Shown here: in pieces, positions 34,452-43,360 of the stretch
How positions within the stretch are numbered: the first letter of the stretch is position 1
How the letters are laid out: the number at the start of each line of letters is the position of its first letter
Assembly (NCBI RefSeq): GCF_016792905.1
Contig: NZ_JAEULP010000077.1
Span: 1-64,000 of the forward strand
DNA from: Tabrizicola sp.
GTDB taxonomy: Bacteria > Pseudomonadota > Alphaproteobacteria > Rhodobacterales > Rhodobacteraceae
Direction: 5' to 3'
Length of the DNA: 64,000 bases
Notes under the pieces: generated by a model
Database searches by the model: none
Told to the model about the DNA's origin: nothing
The model's input: the letters and a program-made list of their open reading frames with translations, nothing else
Made by a program: the position numbers and the translations under genes

Positions 34452-34507
34452 TTGACGTCCCCCATTGGCAGGCATATCTAGCTAGCTATCTGTCTAGCTG
34501 GATAGCT
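34452..34507 (+). promoter_or_regulatory. Promoter and operator of the toxin-antitoxin operon
   Basis: TTGACG (34452-34457), a 17-nt spacer and TATCTA (34475-34480) form a good sigma-70 promoter. Downstream lies an inverted repeat AGCTATC (34484-34490) / GATAGCT (34501-34507) preceded by the self-complementary TAGCTAGCTA. The placement over the likely start of transcription fits autorepression by the Phd-type antitoxin. Confidence 0.7.
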
Positions 34508-34510
34508 GCC

Positions 34511-34753
34511 ATGTGGACGCTTCAAGACGCCAAGAACCGCTTTTCCGAAGTGGTGGATTCAGCCCTCGCCGGTACCCCACAGGAAGTCACCCGGCGCGGC
34601 AAGCCCGCCGTCGTGGTCCTTTCGGCCACGGAATACACGCGGCTTGTCTCTCAGGCAGGAAAATGCCGGGGCAGCTTTGCCGATCACCTCCTGTCCTTCC
34701 CCGGGGAAGACCTCCCCCGCGCCGAAGTGCGGCCTCGCGACGTCAGCCTGTGA
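34511..34753 (+). CDS. Phd/YefM family antitoxin
   Basis: An 80-residue antitoxin. The N-terminal DNA-binding fold is WTLQDAKNRFSEVVDSALAG, then PQEVTRRGKPAVVVLSATEY. The C-terminal ~30 residues (FADHLLSFPGEDLPRAEVR) would neutralise the toxin. The stop overlaps the toxin start (GTGA). It is expected to repress its own promoter through the palindromes just upstream. Confidence 0.88.
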   Translation: MWTLQDAKNRFSEVVDSALAGTPQEVTRRGKPAVVVLSATEYTRLVSQAGKCRGSFADHLLSFPGEDLPRAEVRPRDVSL

Positions 34754-35166
34754 TCTACCTTCTCGACACCAACGTCGTGTCGGCCTTCCGCCGTCCCGAC
34801 CGCGCGCCGCATGTTGTGCGGTGGCTGGCGGACAAGCCGGACAACAGCCTTTATCTCAGTGTCGTCACCCTGGGCGAGATTGAACGCGGCATCGCCCAGC
34901 AGACCCAGCGCGATCCGTCATTCGCACAGGACCTCCGCAGTTGGCTCGACCGTACCATGCTGCTTTTCGCCGACCGCATCCTGCCCTTCGACGCCGATGC
35001 CGCACGCATCTGGGGCCGTCTTTCCGCCCGGATCGGCAACGCGGGCGCCGACCTGCAGATCGCCGCCACTGCCATTTCCCGAGACGGCACCGTTGTCACC
35101 GGCGACCGTGCCTTCCTTGCGACTGGCGCGCGCGTCGTCTCCCCATTCCCCGAACCGCTTCTCTGA
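34750..35166 (+). CDS. PIN-domain toxin (VapC/FitB-like)
   Basis: A 138-residue PIN ribonuclease. The acidic site residues lie in YLLDTNVVSAFRRPD (first Asp), VTLGEIERGI (Glu), GNAGADLQIAATA (Asp) and GTVVTGDRAFL (Asp). VapC toxins cleave tRNA or rRNA when free of antitoxin. The GTG start overlaps the antitoxin stop. The pair sits between adhI and ybaK, an otherwise housekeeping stretch, and may be a small acquired module. Confidence 0.9.
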   Translation: MIYLLDTNVVSAFRRPDRAPHVVRWLADKPDNSLYLSVVTLGEIERGIAQQTQRDPSFAQDLRSWLDRTMLLFADRILPFDADAARIWGRLSARIGNAGADLQIAATAISRDGTVVTGDRAFLATGARVVSPFPEPLL

Positions 35167-35173
35167 CCTCGCC

Positions 35174-35644
35174 ATGTCCTCCACCCCCGCCCTTCGCATC
35201 CTTGCCGCCCTTGGCATCACGGTCGAGCTGCATCCCTACGCCTACGACCCGAAGGCCGAGGCCACCGGACTGCAAGCCGCCGAAGCGCTGGGGATCGACC
35301 CTGCGGTCATGCTCAAGACCCTGATGGTCGAGGTCGACGGCAAGCCCGCCTGCTGCGTGATCCCGTCCAACCGGCAACTGTCGATGAAGCGCGTCGCCAG
35401 CGCCTTCGGGGGCAAGTCCGCAGCGATGATGCCCGCGCCCAAGGCCGAGAAGCTGACCGGTTACCATGTCGGCGGCATCTCGCCCTTCGGCCAGAAACGC
35501 GCCGTCCCGACGGTGATCGAGGCCACCGCCTGCACCGCCCCCCGCGTCTGGATCAACGCCGGGCAGCGCGGGCTCCTCCTGTCGCTTGTCCCCGAAGCCG
35601 CGATCACCGCCCTGTCCGCAAAAGCCCTGCCGCTGATCGCCTGA
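35174..35644 (+). CDS. ybaK: Cys-tRNA(Pro) deacylase (YbaK/EbsC)
   Basis: A 156-residue trans-editing enzyme that hydrolyses mischarged Cys-tRNA-Pro. It has GLQAAEALGIDPAVMLKTLM, CVIPSNRQLSMKRVASAFGG with the conserved lysine, and a GYHVGGISPFGQK motif typical of YbaK. The ATG lies 8 nt after the toxin stop, yet the product is a core translation-fidelity protein, so read-through from the toxin operon is possible. Confidence 0.9.
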   Translation: MSSTPALRILAALGITVELHPYAYDPKAEATGLQAAEALGIDPAVMLKTLMVEVDGKPACCVIPSNRQLSMKRVASAFGGKSAAMMPAPKAEKLTGYHVGGISPFGQKRAVPTVIEATACTAPRVWINAGQRGLLLSLVPEAAITALSAKALPLIA

Positions 35645-35702
35645 CGCTTTCCGCTTCCCCCGACGATGCGGTTCAGCGACAAAGGGACAACCCGGAGGCC
35701 CC

Positions 35703-36434
35703 ATGCCCGCAGATCCCCGCTCCCCCCGCCTGGCCGTCCTGATCGACGCCGACAACATCCCCGCCCGCCACATCGAGGCAGTGCTGGACGAAATCGCGGG
35801 TCTGGGCGAACCCTCGGTCCGCCGGGTCTATGGCGACTGGTCCTCGCAAGCGCTGGCGCAATGGAAGGATAAGGCCCGCAGCCTTGGCCTCGTCATGCAC
35901 CAGCAGTCGGCCAACACCAAGGGCAAGAACGCCTCCGACATCGGCCTTGTGATCGACGCGATGGACATCCTGCATCTGGGCAAGGTCGACGGCTTCGTCC
36001 TTGTCTCCTCGGACAGCGATTTCACCCGGCTCGCCTCCCGCATCCGCGAGGACGGGTTGCAGGTCATCGGCGTGGGCGAGAAGAAGACGCCGGAATCCCT
36101 GCGCAACGTCTGCAACCGCTTCATCTTCCTGGAGAACCTGACCACTGCCCCGGAACCGGCGACCGATGCCCCAACGCCTGCGAAGCCCGCCAAAGCCGAG
36201 AAGGATGCGCCGTCCAAAGCCATTCCGCTGATCCTCGCGGCAATGAAGAAGATCGGGGTCGAGGAGGATGCCTATTCCCTTGGCCAGCTTGGCAACGTGC
36301 TGGTGCAACTCTACCCCGACTTCGACAGCCGCAGCTACGGCAGCCAGAAACTGTCGGACCTCCTGAAGCGCACCGGCCGCTTCGACGTGACCAAGGGCGA
36401 GGGAAACCGCCTGATCGTCCGCGACAAGGCCTGA
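35703..36434 (+). CDS. NYN-domain (LabA/DUF88) protein with OST-HTH/LOTUS domain
   Basis: A 243-residue protein. Residues ~8-150 form a NYN nuclease-like PIN fold with acidic residues in VLIDADNIPARH, SDIGLVIDAMDIL and FVLVSSDSDFTRLA. A Pro/Ala/Lys linker follows (~150-175). Residues ~178-240 form a LOTUS/OST-HTH module (YSLGQLGNVLVQLYPDF, YGSQKLSDLLKRTGRFDV). This architecture is widespread and presumed to act on RNA, but the target is unknown. Confidence 0.85.
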   Translation: MPADPRSPRLAVLIDADNIPARHIEAVLDEIAGLGEPSVRRVYGDWSSQALAQWKDKARSLGLVMHQQSANTKGKNASDIGLVIDAMDILHLGKVDGFVLVSSDSDFTRLASRIREDGLQVIGVGEKKTPESLRNVCNRFIFLENLTTAPEPATDAPTPAKPAKAEKDAPSKAIPLILAAMKKIGVEEDAYSLGQLGNVLVQLYPDFDSRSYGSQKLSDLLKRTGRFDVTKGEGNRLIVRDKA

Positions 36435-36441
36435 TCGGGGC

Positions 36442-37311
36442 CTAGAAGATCGTCGCCAGCCAGTCCGCGAAAGCGTCCACCGCCGGGCGCCTTGGGCCCT
36501 TGGGCAGGATCACGGCATAGGTCACGACCGGCAGTCCTTCCAGCGGCAGCCGGACCAGCCGCCCGGCCTCCAGGTCCGCCCGACAGATGATCTCCGTCGC
36601 CAGCATCGCGCCCAGGCCCTGGCGACAGGCCGACATCTCCAGATGCGGGCTGCCGACCTGCACCCGGTTCAGCCGCGAGGGGTCGATCCCGGTCGCGCTT
36701 AGCTGATCGGTGTCCCAGGGGCTGTCGCCGCCGATGATCCAGGGCAGCGCCTGCAGGTCAGGCCGCCCGCGCGCCACCAGCGAGGGCGCACAGACCGCCA
36801 GTAGCGGGATCCGTGCCAGCGGACGGACTTCCTCGCCCGGCGGGTCGCTCCAGCCGTCCGACAAGGCCCGGATCGCCAGGTCGAACCCGTCGCGATGGAT
36901 GTCGGCGCGCGCCGGGCTGGGCGACATCGCCACCTCGATCCCCGGATGCCGGGCCCAGAACTCGGGCAGGCGCGGCATGACATGGGTCTCGGCGATGAAG
37001 GTGGTCGTGGCGACCCGCAGCACGCGCCGCGCCTCGGCCTGACGCAGCGAAGCGATCCCAGCGGCCACGGTGCCGAAGCCTTCGTCCAACGCGCGGGCAA
37101 GCTTTTCTCCCGCCCCGGTCAGGCCCACCGTCCGCCCCGCCCGCCGCACCAGCGGCACGCCCAGCTCTGCCTCCAGACCCCGCACGGCTTGCGTCACCGC
37201 GGCGTGGGTGACGTTCAGCACCCGCCCCGCCTCGGCAAAACTGCCGCTGCGGGCGGTAGCATCAAAGGCCCGCAACATCGACAGCGAGGGAAGGTCACGC
37301 CAGCGCGACAT
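36442..37311 (-). CDS. LysR family transcriptional regulator
   Basis: A 289-residue LysR regulator. The N-terminal winged helix is LSMLRAFDATARSGSFAEAG..NVTHAAVTQAVRGLEAELGVPL (split). The C-terminal effector domain has ATTTFIAETHVMPRLPEFWA and late conserved CRQGLGAMLATEI. The sequence resembles the GcvA subgroup. It is divergent from a small ORF at 37407, with no metabolic operon directly beside it, so its target is unclear. Confidence 0.88.
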   Translation of the reverse strand: MSRWRDLPSLSMLRAFDATARSGSFAEAGRVLNVTHAAVTQAVRGLEAELGVPLVRRAGRTVGLTGAGEKLARALDEGFGTVAAGIASLRQAEARRVLRVATTTFIAETHVMPRLPEFWARHPGIEVAMSPSPARADIHRDGFDLAIRALSDGWSDPPGEEVRPLARIPLLAVCAPSLVARGRPDLQALPWIIGGDSPWDTDQLSATGIDPSRLNRVQVGSPHLEMSACRQGLGAMLATEIICRADLEAGRLVRLPLEGLPVVTYAVILPKGPRRPAVDAFADWLATIF

Positions 37312-37406
37312 GTAACTTCAACTTTCGTCCCGTGGAAATTCCTGAGTCGCAGTATCGCCGGTTTTCAGGCATTACCATAAGGCAATCTTGATCTGGAACG
37401 AAAGCC

Positions 37407-37589
37407 ATGTACGGCGTCAACCTCGACCTCCTCCACATCGCCCCGCCCTGCCCTCATGCGCAGCACCGGGCCGAGCATCTGGCCAACCTGCGCGCGGCGC
37501 GTCGTCAGCGCTGGTCTTCCGCCCTGGCCCGCCTGACGGCATGGGCCGCGCCAAAATCACAGGTTCCGGTGCAGGCGCCCTGCCGGTAA
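37407..37589 (+). CDS. Small hypothetical protein
   Basis: A possible 60-residue protein starting MYGVNLDLLHIAPPCPHAQH, with a basic middle (LRAARRQRWSSALARLTAW). It begins 95 bp from the divergent LysR start, a typical position for a LysR target, and ends 10 bp before the convergent RidA gene. There is no strong Shine-Dalgarno and no family that I recognise. It may be genuine because it fills an otherwise empty gap on the expected strand. Confidence 0.42.
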   Translation: MYGVNLDLLHIAPPCPHAQHRAEHLANLRAARRQRWSSALARLTAWAAPKSQVPVQAPCR

Positions 37590-37599
37590 GGCGCGACGT

Positions 37600-38097
37600 C
37601 TACTCCACCTCGACCGTGACCCAGGTCTCGAAACAGACGCCGTTGGCCAGCGCCATCACACCGATCGTCGCCCGCCCGCCAAGCCCGCGCTCGCGCCCGA
37701 AGACCTCCAGGAACAGGTCCGACAACCCGCTGGACACCCTGTGGACCTCCTCGAACTCCGGCGTGCAGACGACGAAGTTCAGGCTGCGGACAATACCCTT
37801 CACCCGGTCCAGCGATCCCACAGCTTGCCGGATACCGCCCAGCACGTTCAGCCCGGTCCGCCGCGCCGCCTGATAGCCCTCCTCCACGGTCACATCCGCG
37901 CCAAGGCGGCCCTTGTGGGTGATCTCCACCCCGCGCTGCGCCACATGGCCGGAGAGGAAGAGCAGGCTTCCCACCCGGTGATAGGGCTTCATCGTGCCGT
38001 AGTCGGCGCCGTAATAGCCGTCACGGTCGAAGTCGGGGATGTCCAGGCCCATCTGGATCGCAAGCAGTTCGGGGGCCAGTCGTTCGGGTGAGGTCAT
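37600..38097 (-). CDS. RidA/YjgF family protein
   Basis: A 165-residue member of the Rid family. The sequence has GSLLFLSGHVAQRGVEITHKG, RRTGLNVLGGIRQAVGSLDR and RATIGVMALANGVCFET. It lacks the classical R-x-x-V-G..LP with the catalytic arginine of archetypal RidA in the usual context, and is longer than the 130-residue RidA, so it belongs to another Rid subgroup with unproven deaminase activity. The start at 38097 has GGAAGGAGACC directly upstream. Confidence 0.82.
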   Translation of the reverse strand: MTSPERLAPELLAIQMGLDIPDFDRDGYYGADYGTMKPYHRVGSLLFLSGHVAQRGVEITHKGRLGADVTVEEGYQAARRTGLNVLGGIRQAVGSLDRVKGIVRSLNFVVCTPEFEEVHRVSSGLSDLFLEVFGRERGLGGRATIGVMALANGVCFETWVTVEVE

Positions 38098-38361
38098 GCC
38101 GGTCTCCTTCCCGGGCCACTCTGCCTCGGCGACCTGATTCGGTGCCATGGTAAATCCCTGATGTGCCAGACGCGCGTATGGCCGGATTCCATACGCCATC
38201 CAGATGGAAACCAGACCGACGGACAGCCCAAAGGCAGACCATTTAATCTAGCGTTCGCAATGGGTTAAACCGCAGCGTGCGGCGCCGAACCGCATCTCTC
38301 TCGAAATCTGCATTCATTTGTCGCGGGCCGATCCCTACCTTCCCGGCCAAAGGAGCCTCTC
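38098..38361. promoter_or_regulatory. Divergent intergenic region, RidA-like gene and flavin oxidoreductase
   Basis: A 264-bp gap with no convincing gene. It must hold promoters for both flanking genes. AAAGGAGCC at 38349-38357 is the Shine-Dalgarno of the oxidoreductase. AT-richer DNA (CATTTAATCTAGCG at about 38240) is the only promoter-like stretch. No clear operator palindrome. Confidence 0.4.
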
Positions 38362-39399
38362 ATGACCCCCATCTCTCTCGGCCTCGACACCTTCGGCGAT
38401 GTCTCGGTCGGCCCGGACGGCCAGCCGCAAAGCATGGACCGCGTTTTGCGCGAGGTGCTGGACCAGGCCACGCTGGCCGACGAAATCGGCATTGATTTCA
38501 TCGGCTTGGGCGAACACCACCGCCCCGATTTCGCAATCTCCTCGCCCGAGATCGTGCTCGCCGCCATTGCCGGGCGCACCCGTCGCATCAAGCTTGGCAC
38601 CGCCGTCACCGTGCTGTCGACGGATGACCCCGTCCGCGTCTTCCAGCGGTTCTCCACGCTCAACGCGCTGTCGAACGGGCGTGCCGAACCGATCCTCGGG
38701 CGCGGGTCGTTCACCGAAAGTTACCCACTCTTCGGCCACGATCTGCACGATTACGACCAGCTTTTCGAGGAACGCCTGGACCTTTTTGCCAAACTCCTGC
38801 GGGAAAGCCGCATCACCTGGTCGGGTGAAACGCGCAGCCCCTTGGAAAACCAGCAGGTTTTCCCGCCCCTGGGTCAGCCGATGACGGTCTGGGTCGGCGT
38901 CGGCGGCTCGCCCGAAAGCGTGGTCCGCGTCGTCCGGCAGGATCTGCAACTGATGCTCGCGATCATCGGCGGCGATGCCGCGCGCTTCGCGCCCTACGTC
39001 GACCTCTACCATCGCGCCTGCGCCGAGCTTGGGAAACCCCTGCGGCCCATCGGCGTCCATTCCCCCGGTTTCGTCGCGGAGACGGACGAGGCGGCGCAGG
39101 AGGCACTCTGGCCGCACTATGCCGAGATGTTCGGTCGCATCGGCCGCGAAAGGGGCTGGCCCCCGGTGACGAAGGACCGCTACCTCGCCGAGGTGCACCA
39201 CGGCGCGCTCTATGTGGGCAGCCCCGAGACGGTGGCGCGGAAGATCGCGAAGACGGTGAAAACCCTGGGACTCCAGCGGTTTGACATGAAGTACTCGACC
39301 GGACCCGTGCCGCATTCCCGGCTGATGGAGTGCATCCGGCTTTATGGTGAGCAGGTGATTCCGATGGTGCAGGACATTTTGGCCGACCAAGCCGCGTAG
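38362..39399 (+). CDS. LLM-class flavin-dependent oxidoreductase
   Basis: A 345-residue luciferase-like TIM-barrel enzyme starting MTPISLGLDTFGDVSVGPD. Family stretches are IDFIGLGEHHRPDFAISSPE, RIKLGTAVTVLSTDDPVRV, LSNGRAEPILGRGSFTESYP and a late GSPETVARKIAKTVKTLGL. It is a different subgroup from the enzyme at 9705 and has no flavin reductase beside it. Substrate unknown. The stop TAG is supplied by a GTAGGGTGGG repeat. Confidence 0.87.
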   Translation: MTPISLGLDTFGDVSVGPDGQPQSMDRVLREVLDQATLADEIGIDFIGLGEHHRPDFAISSPEIVLAAIAGRTRRIKLGTAVTVLSTDDPVRVFQRFSTLNALSNGRAEPILGRGSFTESYPLFGHDLHDYDQLFEERLDLFAKLLRESRITWSGETRSPLENQQVFPPLGQPMTVWVGVGGSPESVVRVVRQDLQLMLAIIGGDAARFAPYVDLYHRACAELGKPLRPIGVHSPGFVAETDEAAQEALWPHYAEMFGRIGRERGWPPVTKDRYLAEVHHGALYVGSPETVARKIAKTVKTLGLQRFDMKYSTGPVPHSRLMECIRLYGEQVIPMVQDILADQAA

Positions 39400-39421
39400 G
39401 GTGGGTGCCAACCCACCTTAC
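39396..39421. repeat. GTAGGGTGGG hairpin repeat supplying two stop codons
   Basis: GTAGGGTGGGT-GCCA-ACCCACCTTAC is an 11-bp hairpin (one G.T pair). The TAG at its left is the stop of the oxidoreductase and the TTA at its right is the stop (TAA) of the convergent trhO. Same family as 22175-22245. Confidence 0.85.
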
Positions 39422-40329
39422 TCCAGCGAATACCCCAGATGTAGCGCCCCTCGCTTCTCTGCCAACATCATCTGGCGGTGCCGCTCCCGGAACCGTTCCC
39501 GATCCGCTGCGGAATACTCCTCCACGCACGCCCGGCAGCAGACGCCTTCCTCATAGACGGCAGCCGCCTGATCCTCCACCGTCACCGGCCTCCGGCACGC
39601 CCCGCAGACCTTGAGACCCCCGGGCTGCAAGCCGTGCCCGACCGAAACCCGGTCGTCAAAAACGAAGCACTGTCCCTGCCACAGGCTGTCAGTCTCGGGC
39701 ACATCCTCCAGATATTTCAGGATGCCACCCTTCAGGTGGTAGACCTGGTTAACCCCTTGCCCCAGAAGGTAATTCGTCGATTTCTCGCAGCGGATGCCTC
39801 CGGTGCAGAACATGGCGATCCGCTTGCCCGCGAACCTTTCCCGGTTGGCCTGCCACCAGTCGGGAAACTCGCCGAAGGCCCGCGTCCCGGGGTCCACCGC
39901 GCCCTTGAAGGTGCCGATGGCAACCTCGTATTCGTTCCGGGTGTCGATCACCACCGTCTCCGGGTCGCTGATCAGCGCGTTCCAGTCCCGGGCCGCCACA
40001 TAGTTGCCGACCCGTGCCAGGGGGTCCACGTCGGGCTGGCCCATCGTCACGATCTCGCGCTTGAGCTTCACCTTCATCCGGCCAAAAGGCATTGAATCGG
40101 CGAAGCTTTCCTTCCATTCCAGCCCTTCGCACCCCGGCAAGGCCCGGATCGCGGCCAAGGCGGCGTCGATCCCTTTGCGGGTCCCCGCAATGGTGCCGTT
40201 GATCCCCTCTGGTGCCAGCAGCAGCGACCCCCGCACGCCATGCGCCTCGCAAACCTCCAGGAGCCCCGGCTTCAGGGCGGCGGGGTCGGGGAAACGGGTG
40301 AAGTGATAGAGCGCGGCGACGGTCAGCAT
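39418..40329 (-). CDS. trhO: tRNA uridine(34) hydroxylase TrhO (rhodanese-like, YceA)
   Basis: A 303-residue protein with an N-terminal acylphosphatase-like domain and a central rhodanese domain whose active loop is [12 protein letters not shown], with C175 and C181. A C-terminal zinc-type cysteine cluster ([20 protein letters not shown]) completes the TrhO layout. It hydroxylates U34 of tRNAs to ho5U. The start [15 protein letters not shown] is the family start. Confidence 0.92.
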   Translation of the reverse strand: MLTVAALYHFTRFPDPAALKPGLLEVCEAHGVRGSLLLAPEGINGTIAGTRKGIDAALAAIRALPGCEGLEWKESFADSMPFGRMKVKLKREIVTMGQPDVDPLARVGNYVAARDWNALISDPETVVIDTRNEYEVAIGTFKGAVDPGTRAFGEFPDWWQANRERFAGKRIAMFCTGGIRCEKSTNYLLGQGVNQVYHLKGGILKYLEDVPETDSLWQGQCFVFDDRVSVGHGLQPGGLKVCGACRRPVTVEDQAAAVYEEGVCCRACVEEYSAADRERFRERHRQMMLAEKRGALHLGYSLE

Positions 40330-40429
40330 GGCCCCCCTTTGCGCCGAACGCCCCAGAATTTCAAGCGCTTCGCTTGACGCACCCCGCCCCCGCACTTACG
40401 CAAGGAGAGTGACCCCGGAGGAGGCCGCC

Positions 40430-41038
40430 ATGAGACCCGCAACCGACGCGCTGATCGTGATCGACGTGCAGAACGACTTCTGCCCCGGCGGTGCGCTTGC
40501 CGTGGCAGAGGGCGACGAGATCATCCGCCGGATCAATGGCTTGATGGGAGAGTTCGCGACCGTCGTCCTGACGCAGGACTGGCATCCGGCAAACCATGCC
40601 TCCTTCGCCGACAACCATCCCGGCGCCGAGCCATTCACGCTGATCCAGATGCCCTACGGCCCGCAAGTCCTGTGGCCCACCCATTGCGTGCAGGGCAGCA
40701 GGGGCGCCGAATTCCACCGAGATCTGCGCACCGACCCGGCGCACCTGATTGTCCGCAAAGGCTTTCGCCCCGAGATCGACAGCTATTCCGCCTTCTTCGA
40801 GAATGACCATGTCACGCCCACGGGCCTTGACGGCTATCTGCGCAGCCGGGGGGTGACGGCGGTCACTCTGGTCGGCCTCGCCACCGACTACTGCGTCGCC
40901 TATTCGGCGCTCGACGCGGCGCGGCTGGAGTTCAAGGCCACCGTGCTGGAAGGCGCGACGCGGGCCATCGACCTGAACGGCAGCCTGTCAGAGGCGCGGG
41001 ACAAGATGCGCGCGGCCGGCGTCGCGCTGGAGGCCTGA
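40430..41038 (+). CDS. pncA: Nicotinamidase
   Basis: A 202-residue amidase converting nicotinamide to nicotinate. The triad is D12 (IVIDVQNDF), K110 (IVRKGF) and C155 (GLATDYCVAYSAL). Metal ligands are D50, H52 and H85 (TQDWHPANH, WPTHCVQG). GGAGGAGG lies just before the ATG. pncB follows 4 bp later, forming a nicotinamide salvage operon. Confidence 0.95.
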   Translation: MRPATDALIVIDVQNDFCPGGALAVAEGDEIIRRINGLMGEFATVVLTQDWHPANHASFADNHPGAEPFTLIQMPYGPQVLWPTHCVQGSRGAEFHRDLRTDPAHLIVRKGFRPEIDSYSAFFENDHVTPTGLDGYLRSRGVTAVTLVGLATDYCVAYSALDAARLEFKATVLEGATRAIDLNGSLSEARDKMRAAGVALEA

Positions 41039-41042
41039 GAGC

Positions 41043-42332
41043 ATGGATATCGCCACCCGCGTCTGGGACCACAAGTGGAAGATCGACCCGATCGTGCGGT
41101 CGCTGATCGACACCGACTTTTACAAGCTATTGATGTGCCAGTCAATTTTTCGGAACAAGCCGGACACGAATGTCGTCTTCAGCCTGATTAACCGCTCCAC
41201 CAAGGTGCGGCTGGCTGACCTGATCGACGAAGGCGAGTTGCGCGAGCAGCTGGATCATGTGCGGACGATCTCGCTTGCCCGCGGCGAAAGCACCTGGCTG
41301 CGCGGCAATACCTTCTACGGCAAGCGGCAGATGTTCCGCTCCGATTTCATGGAATGGTTCGAGGGCCTGCGCCTGCCCGCCTATCACCTGGAAAAGCGCG
41401 ACGGCCAGTTCGAGCTGACCTTCGAGGGCCGTTGGCCCGAGGTGATGCTGTGGGAAATCCCGGCGCTTTCCGTGCTGATGGAATTGCGCAGCCGGGCGGT
41501 TCTCGACAGCATGGGCAAGTTCGAGCTGCAGGTGCTTTACGCCCGCGCGATGACCCGGCTGTGGGAGAAGATCGAGCGGTTGAAGAAGATCGACGGGCTG
41601 CGCATCGCCGACTTCGGCACAAGGCGGCGGCACGGGTTCCTGTGGCAGGACTGGTGCGTCCAGGCGATGCAGGAGGGGCTGGGGGCGAAGTTCACCGGCA
41701 CTTCCAACTGCCGCATCGCCATGCGCCGGGACATCGAGGCCATCGGCACCAACGCGCATGAATTGCCGATGGTCTACAGCGCCCTGTCCAATTCCGACGA
41801 GGAGCTGCGCCAGGCCCCCTACCGCGTCTTGGCCGACTGGCAGGAAGAGCATGACGGCAACCTGCGGATCATCCTGCCGGACACCTATGGCACCGAGGGG
41901 TTCCTGAAGAACGCTCCGGACTGGCTGGCGGGCTGGACCGGAATCCGCATCGATTCCGGCGATCCGGCGAAGGGGGCGGAAATCGCGATCCGCTGGTGGA
42001 AGGAGCGGGGAGAAGACCCGACGAAGAAGCTGGTGATCTTCTCGGATGGCCTCGACGTCGACACGATCGAGATGCTCTACGCCCAGTTCAACGGGCGGGT
42101 GAAGGTGTCCTTCGGCTGGGGCACGATGCTGACGAACGATTTCCGCGGGCTTGTGGCGGGCGATGCGCTGGCACCGTTCAGCCTGGTCTGCAAGGCACTG
42201 TCGGCGAACGGGCGGCCGACGGTCAAGCTCTCGGACAACCCTGCCAAGGCGATGGGGCCGAAGGACGAGGTCGAACGCTACAAGCGTGTCTTCGGGGTGG
42301 GCCAGCAGGAGGTGCAGGAGGTCCTGGTCTGA
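41043..42332 (+). CDS. pncB: Nicotinate phosphoribosyltransferase
   Basis: A 429-residue enzyme converting nicotinate and PRPP to nicotinate mononucleotide. Markers are IVRSLIDTDFYKLLMCQSIF, FGTRRRHGFLWQDW with the phosphohistidine-type site nearby, GTSNCRIAMRRDIEAIGTNA and IRIDSGDPAKGAEIAI. It is cotranscribed with pncA. With nadE it makes NAD salvage possible from nicotinamide. Confidence 0.95.
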   Translation: MDIATRVWDHKWKIDPIVRSLIDTDFYKLLMCQSIFRNKPDTNVVFSLINRSTKVRLADLIDEGELREQLDHVRTISLARGESTWLRGNTFYGKRQMFRSDFMEWFEGLRLPAYHLEKRDGQFELTFEGRWPEVMLWEIPALSVLMELRSRAVLDSMGKFELQVLYARAMTRLWEKIERLKKIDGLRIADFGTRRRHGFLWQDWCVQAMQEGLGAKFTGTSNCRIAMRRDIEAIGTNAHELPMVYSALSNSDEELRQAPYRVLADWQEEHDGNLRIILPDTYGTEGFLKNAPDWLAGWTGIRIDSGDPAKGAEIAIRWWKERGEDPTKKLVIFSDGLDVDTIEMLYAQFNGRVKVSFGWGTMLTNDFRGLVAGDALAPFSLVCKALSANGRPTVKLSDNPAKAMGPKDEVERYKRVFGVGQQEVQEVLV

Positions 42333-42337
42333 CGCCC

Positions 42338-43360
42338 TCAGACGCCGATGAACAGCTCGCCGATCCCGTAGAACACCGCGCCCATGATCGCGGCGGCGGG
42401 GATGGTGATGACCCAGGCCCAGACGATGCGGCTGGCAAGGCCCCAGCGCACCGCATGGACCCGGCGGGCCGAGCCGACGCCGACGATGGACGAGGTGATC
42501 GTGTGCGTGGTCGAGACAGGCACGCCCAGGTAGGTCGCCGCGAACAGCGTCAGCGCCCCGGCGCTTTCGGCGCAGGCACCCTGCATGGGCGTCAGGCGGG
42601 TGATCTTCGACCCCATCGTATGCACGATGCGCCAGCCGCCCAGCATGGTGCCGATCCCCATCACCGTGAAGCAGGACAGCACCACCCAGGCCGGGACGGT
42701 GAATTCCTTATAATAGCCGTTGGCGTAGAGAAGGACCGCGATGATCCCTGCGGTCTTCTGCGCGTCGTTCGAGCCGTGGCCGATGGAGTAAAGCGCCGAG
42801 GTCAGAAGCTGCAACTTGCGGAAGATGCCGTCGGTGCGGGCCGGGTTGGCGCGGACGAAAAGCCAGCTGACCAGCACGACGAGCAGGATGCCGAGGACAA
42901 ACCCGGTGACGGGCGACAGGACGATGGCGATCAGCGTCTTCGACAGGCCCGCCCACTGGATCGCCGGGAAGCCCGCCTTGGCAACCCCCGCGCCGATGAT
43001 GCCGCCCACCAGCGCGTGCGAGGAGGAGGAGGGGATGCCCAGCCGCCAGGTGATGACGTTCCAGACGATAGCCCCCATCAGCGCCCCGAAGATCACCGCG
43101 TTCGTCACCATGTCAGGGTCGATCAGCCCCTTGCCGATGGTCGAGGCGACCTTGGCCTCGAAGCCGAAATGGTGACCGATGAAGTAGGCGGCGAAGTTGA
43201 AGAAGGCGGCCCAGAGCACGGCCACGAACGGCGACAGCACCCGGGTCGAGACGATGGTGGCGATGGAGTTGGCGGCGTCGTGCATCCCGTTCAGAAGATC
43301 GAACAGGAAGGCGATTCCGATCAGGAAGACCAGCAGGAAGGTGATGGTGCCGCCGTCCAT
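42338..43360 (-). CDS. PiT family inorganic phosphate transporter
   Basis: A 340-residue inner-membrane phosphate (metal-phosphate) symporter. The PiT signatures are present as a repeat: FDLLNGMHDAANSIATIVST near the N-terminus and GSNDAQKTAGIIAVLLY in the second half, plus GIPSSSSHALVGGIIGAGV and GVPVSTTHTITSSIVGVG. It overlaps the DUF47 gene stop by one base (TGATG), so the two are coupled. Confidence 0.93.
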   Translation of the reverse strand: MDGGTITFLLVFLIGIAFLFDLLNGMHDAANSIATIVSTRVLSPFVAVLWAAFFNFAAYFIGHHFGFEAKVASTIGKGLIDPDMVTNAVIFGALMGAIVWNVITWRLGIPSSSSHALVGGIIGAGVAKAGFPAIQWAGLSKTLIAIVLSPVTGFVLGILLVVLVSWLFVRANPARTDGIFRKLQLLTSALYSIGHGSNDAQKTAGIIAVLLYANGYYKEFTVPAWVVLSCFTVMGIGTMLGGWRIVHTMGSKITRLTPMQGACAESAGALTLFAATYLGVPVSTTHTITSSIVGVGSARRVHAVRWGLASRIVWAWVITIPAAAIMGAVFYGIGELFIGV

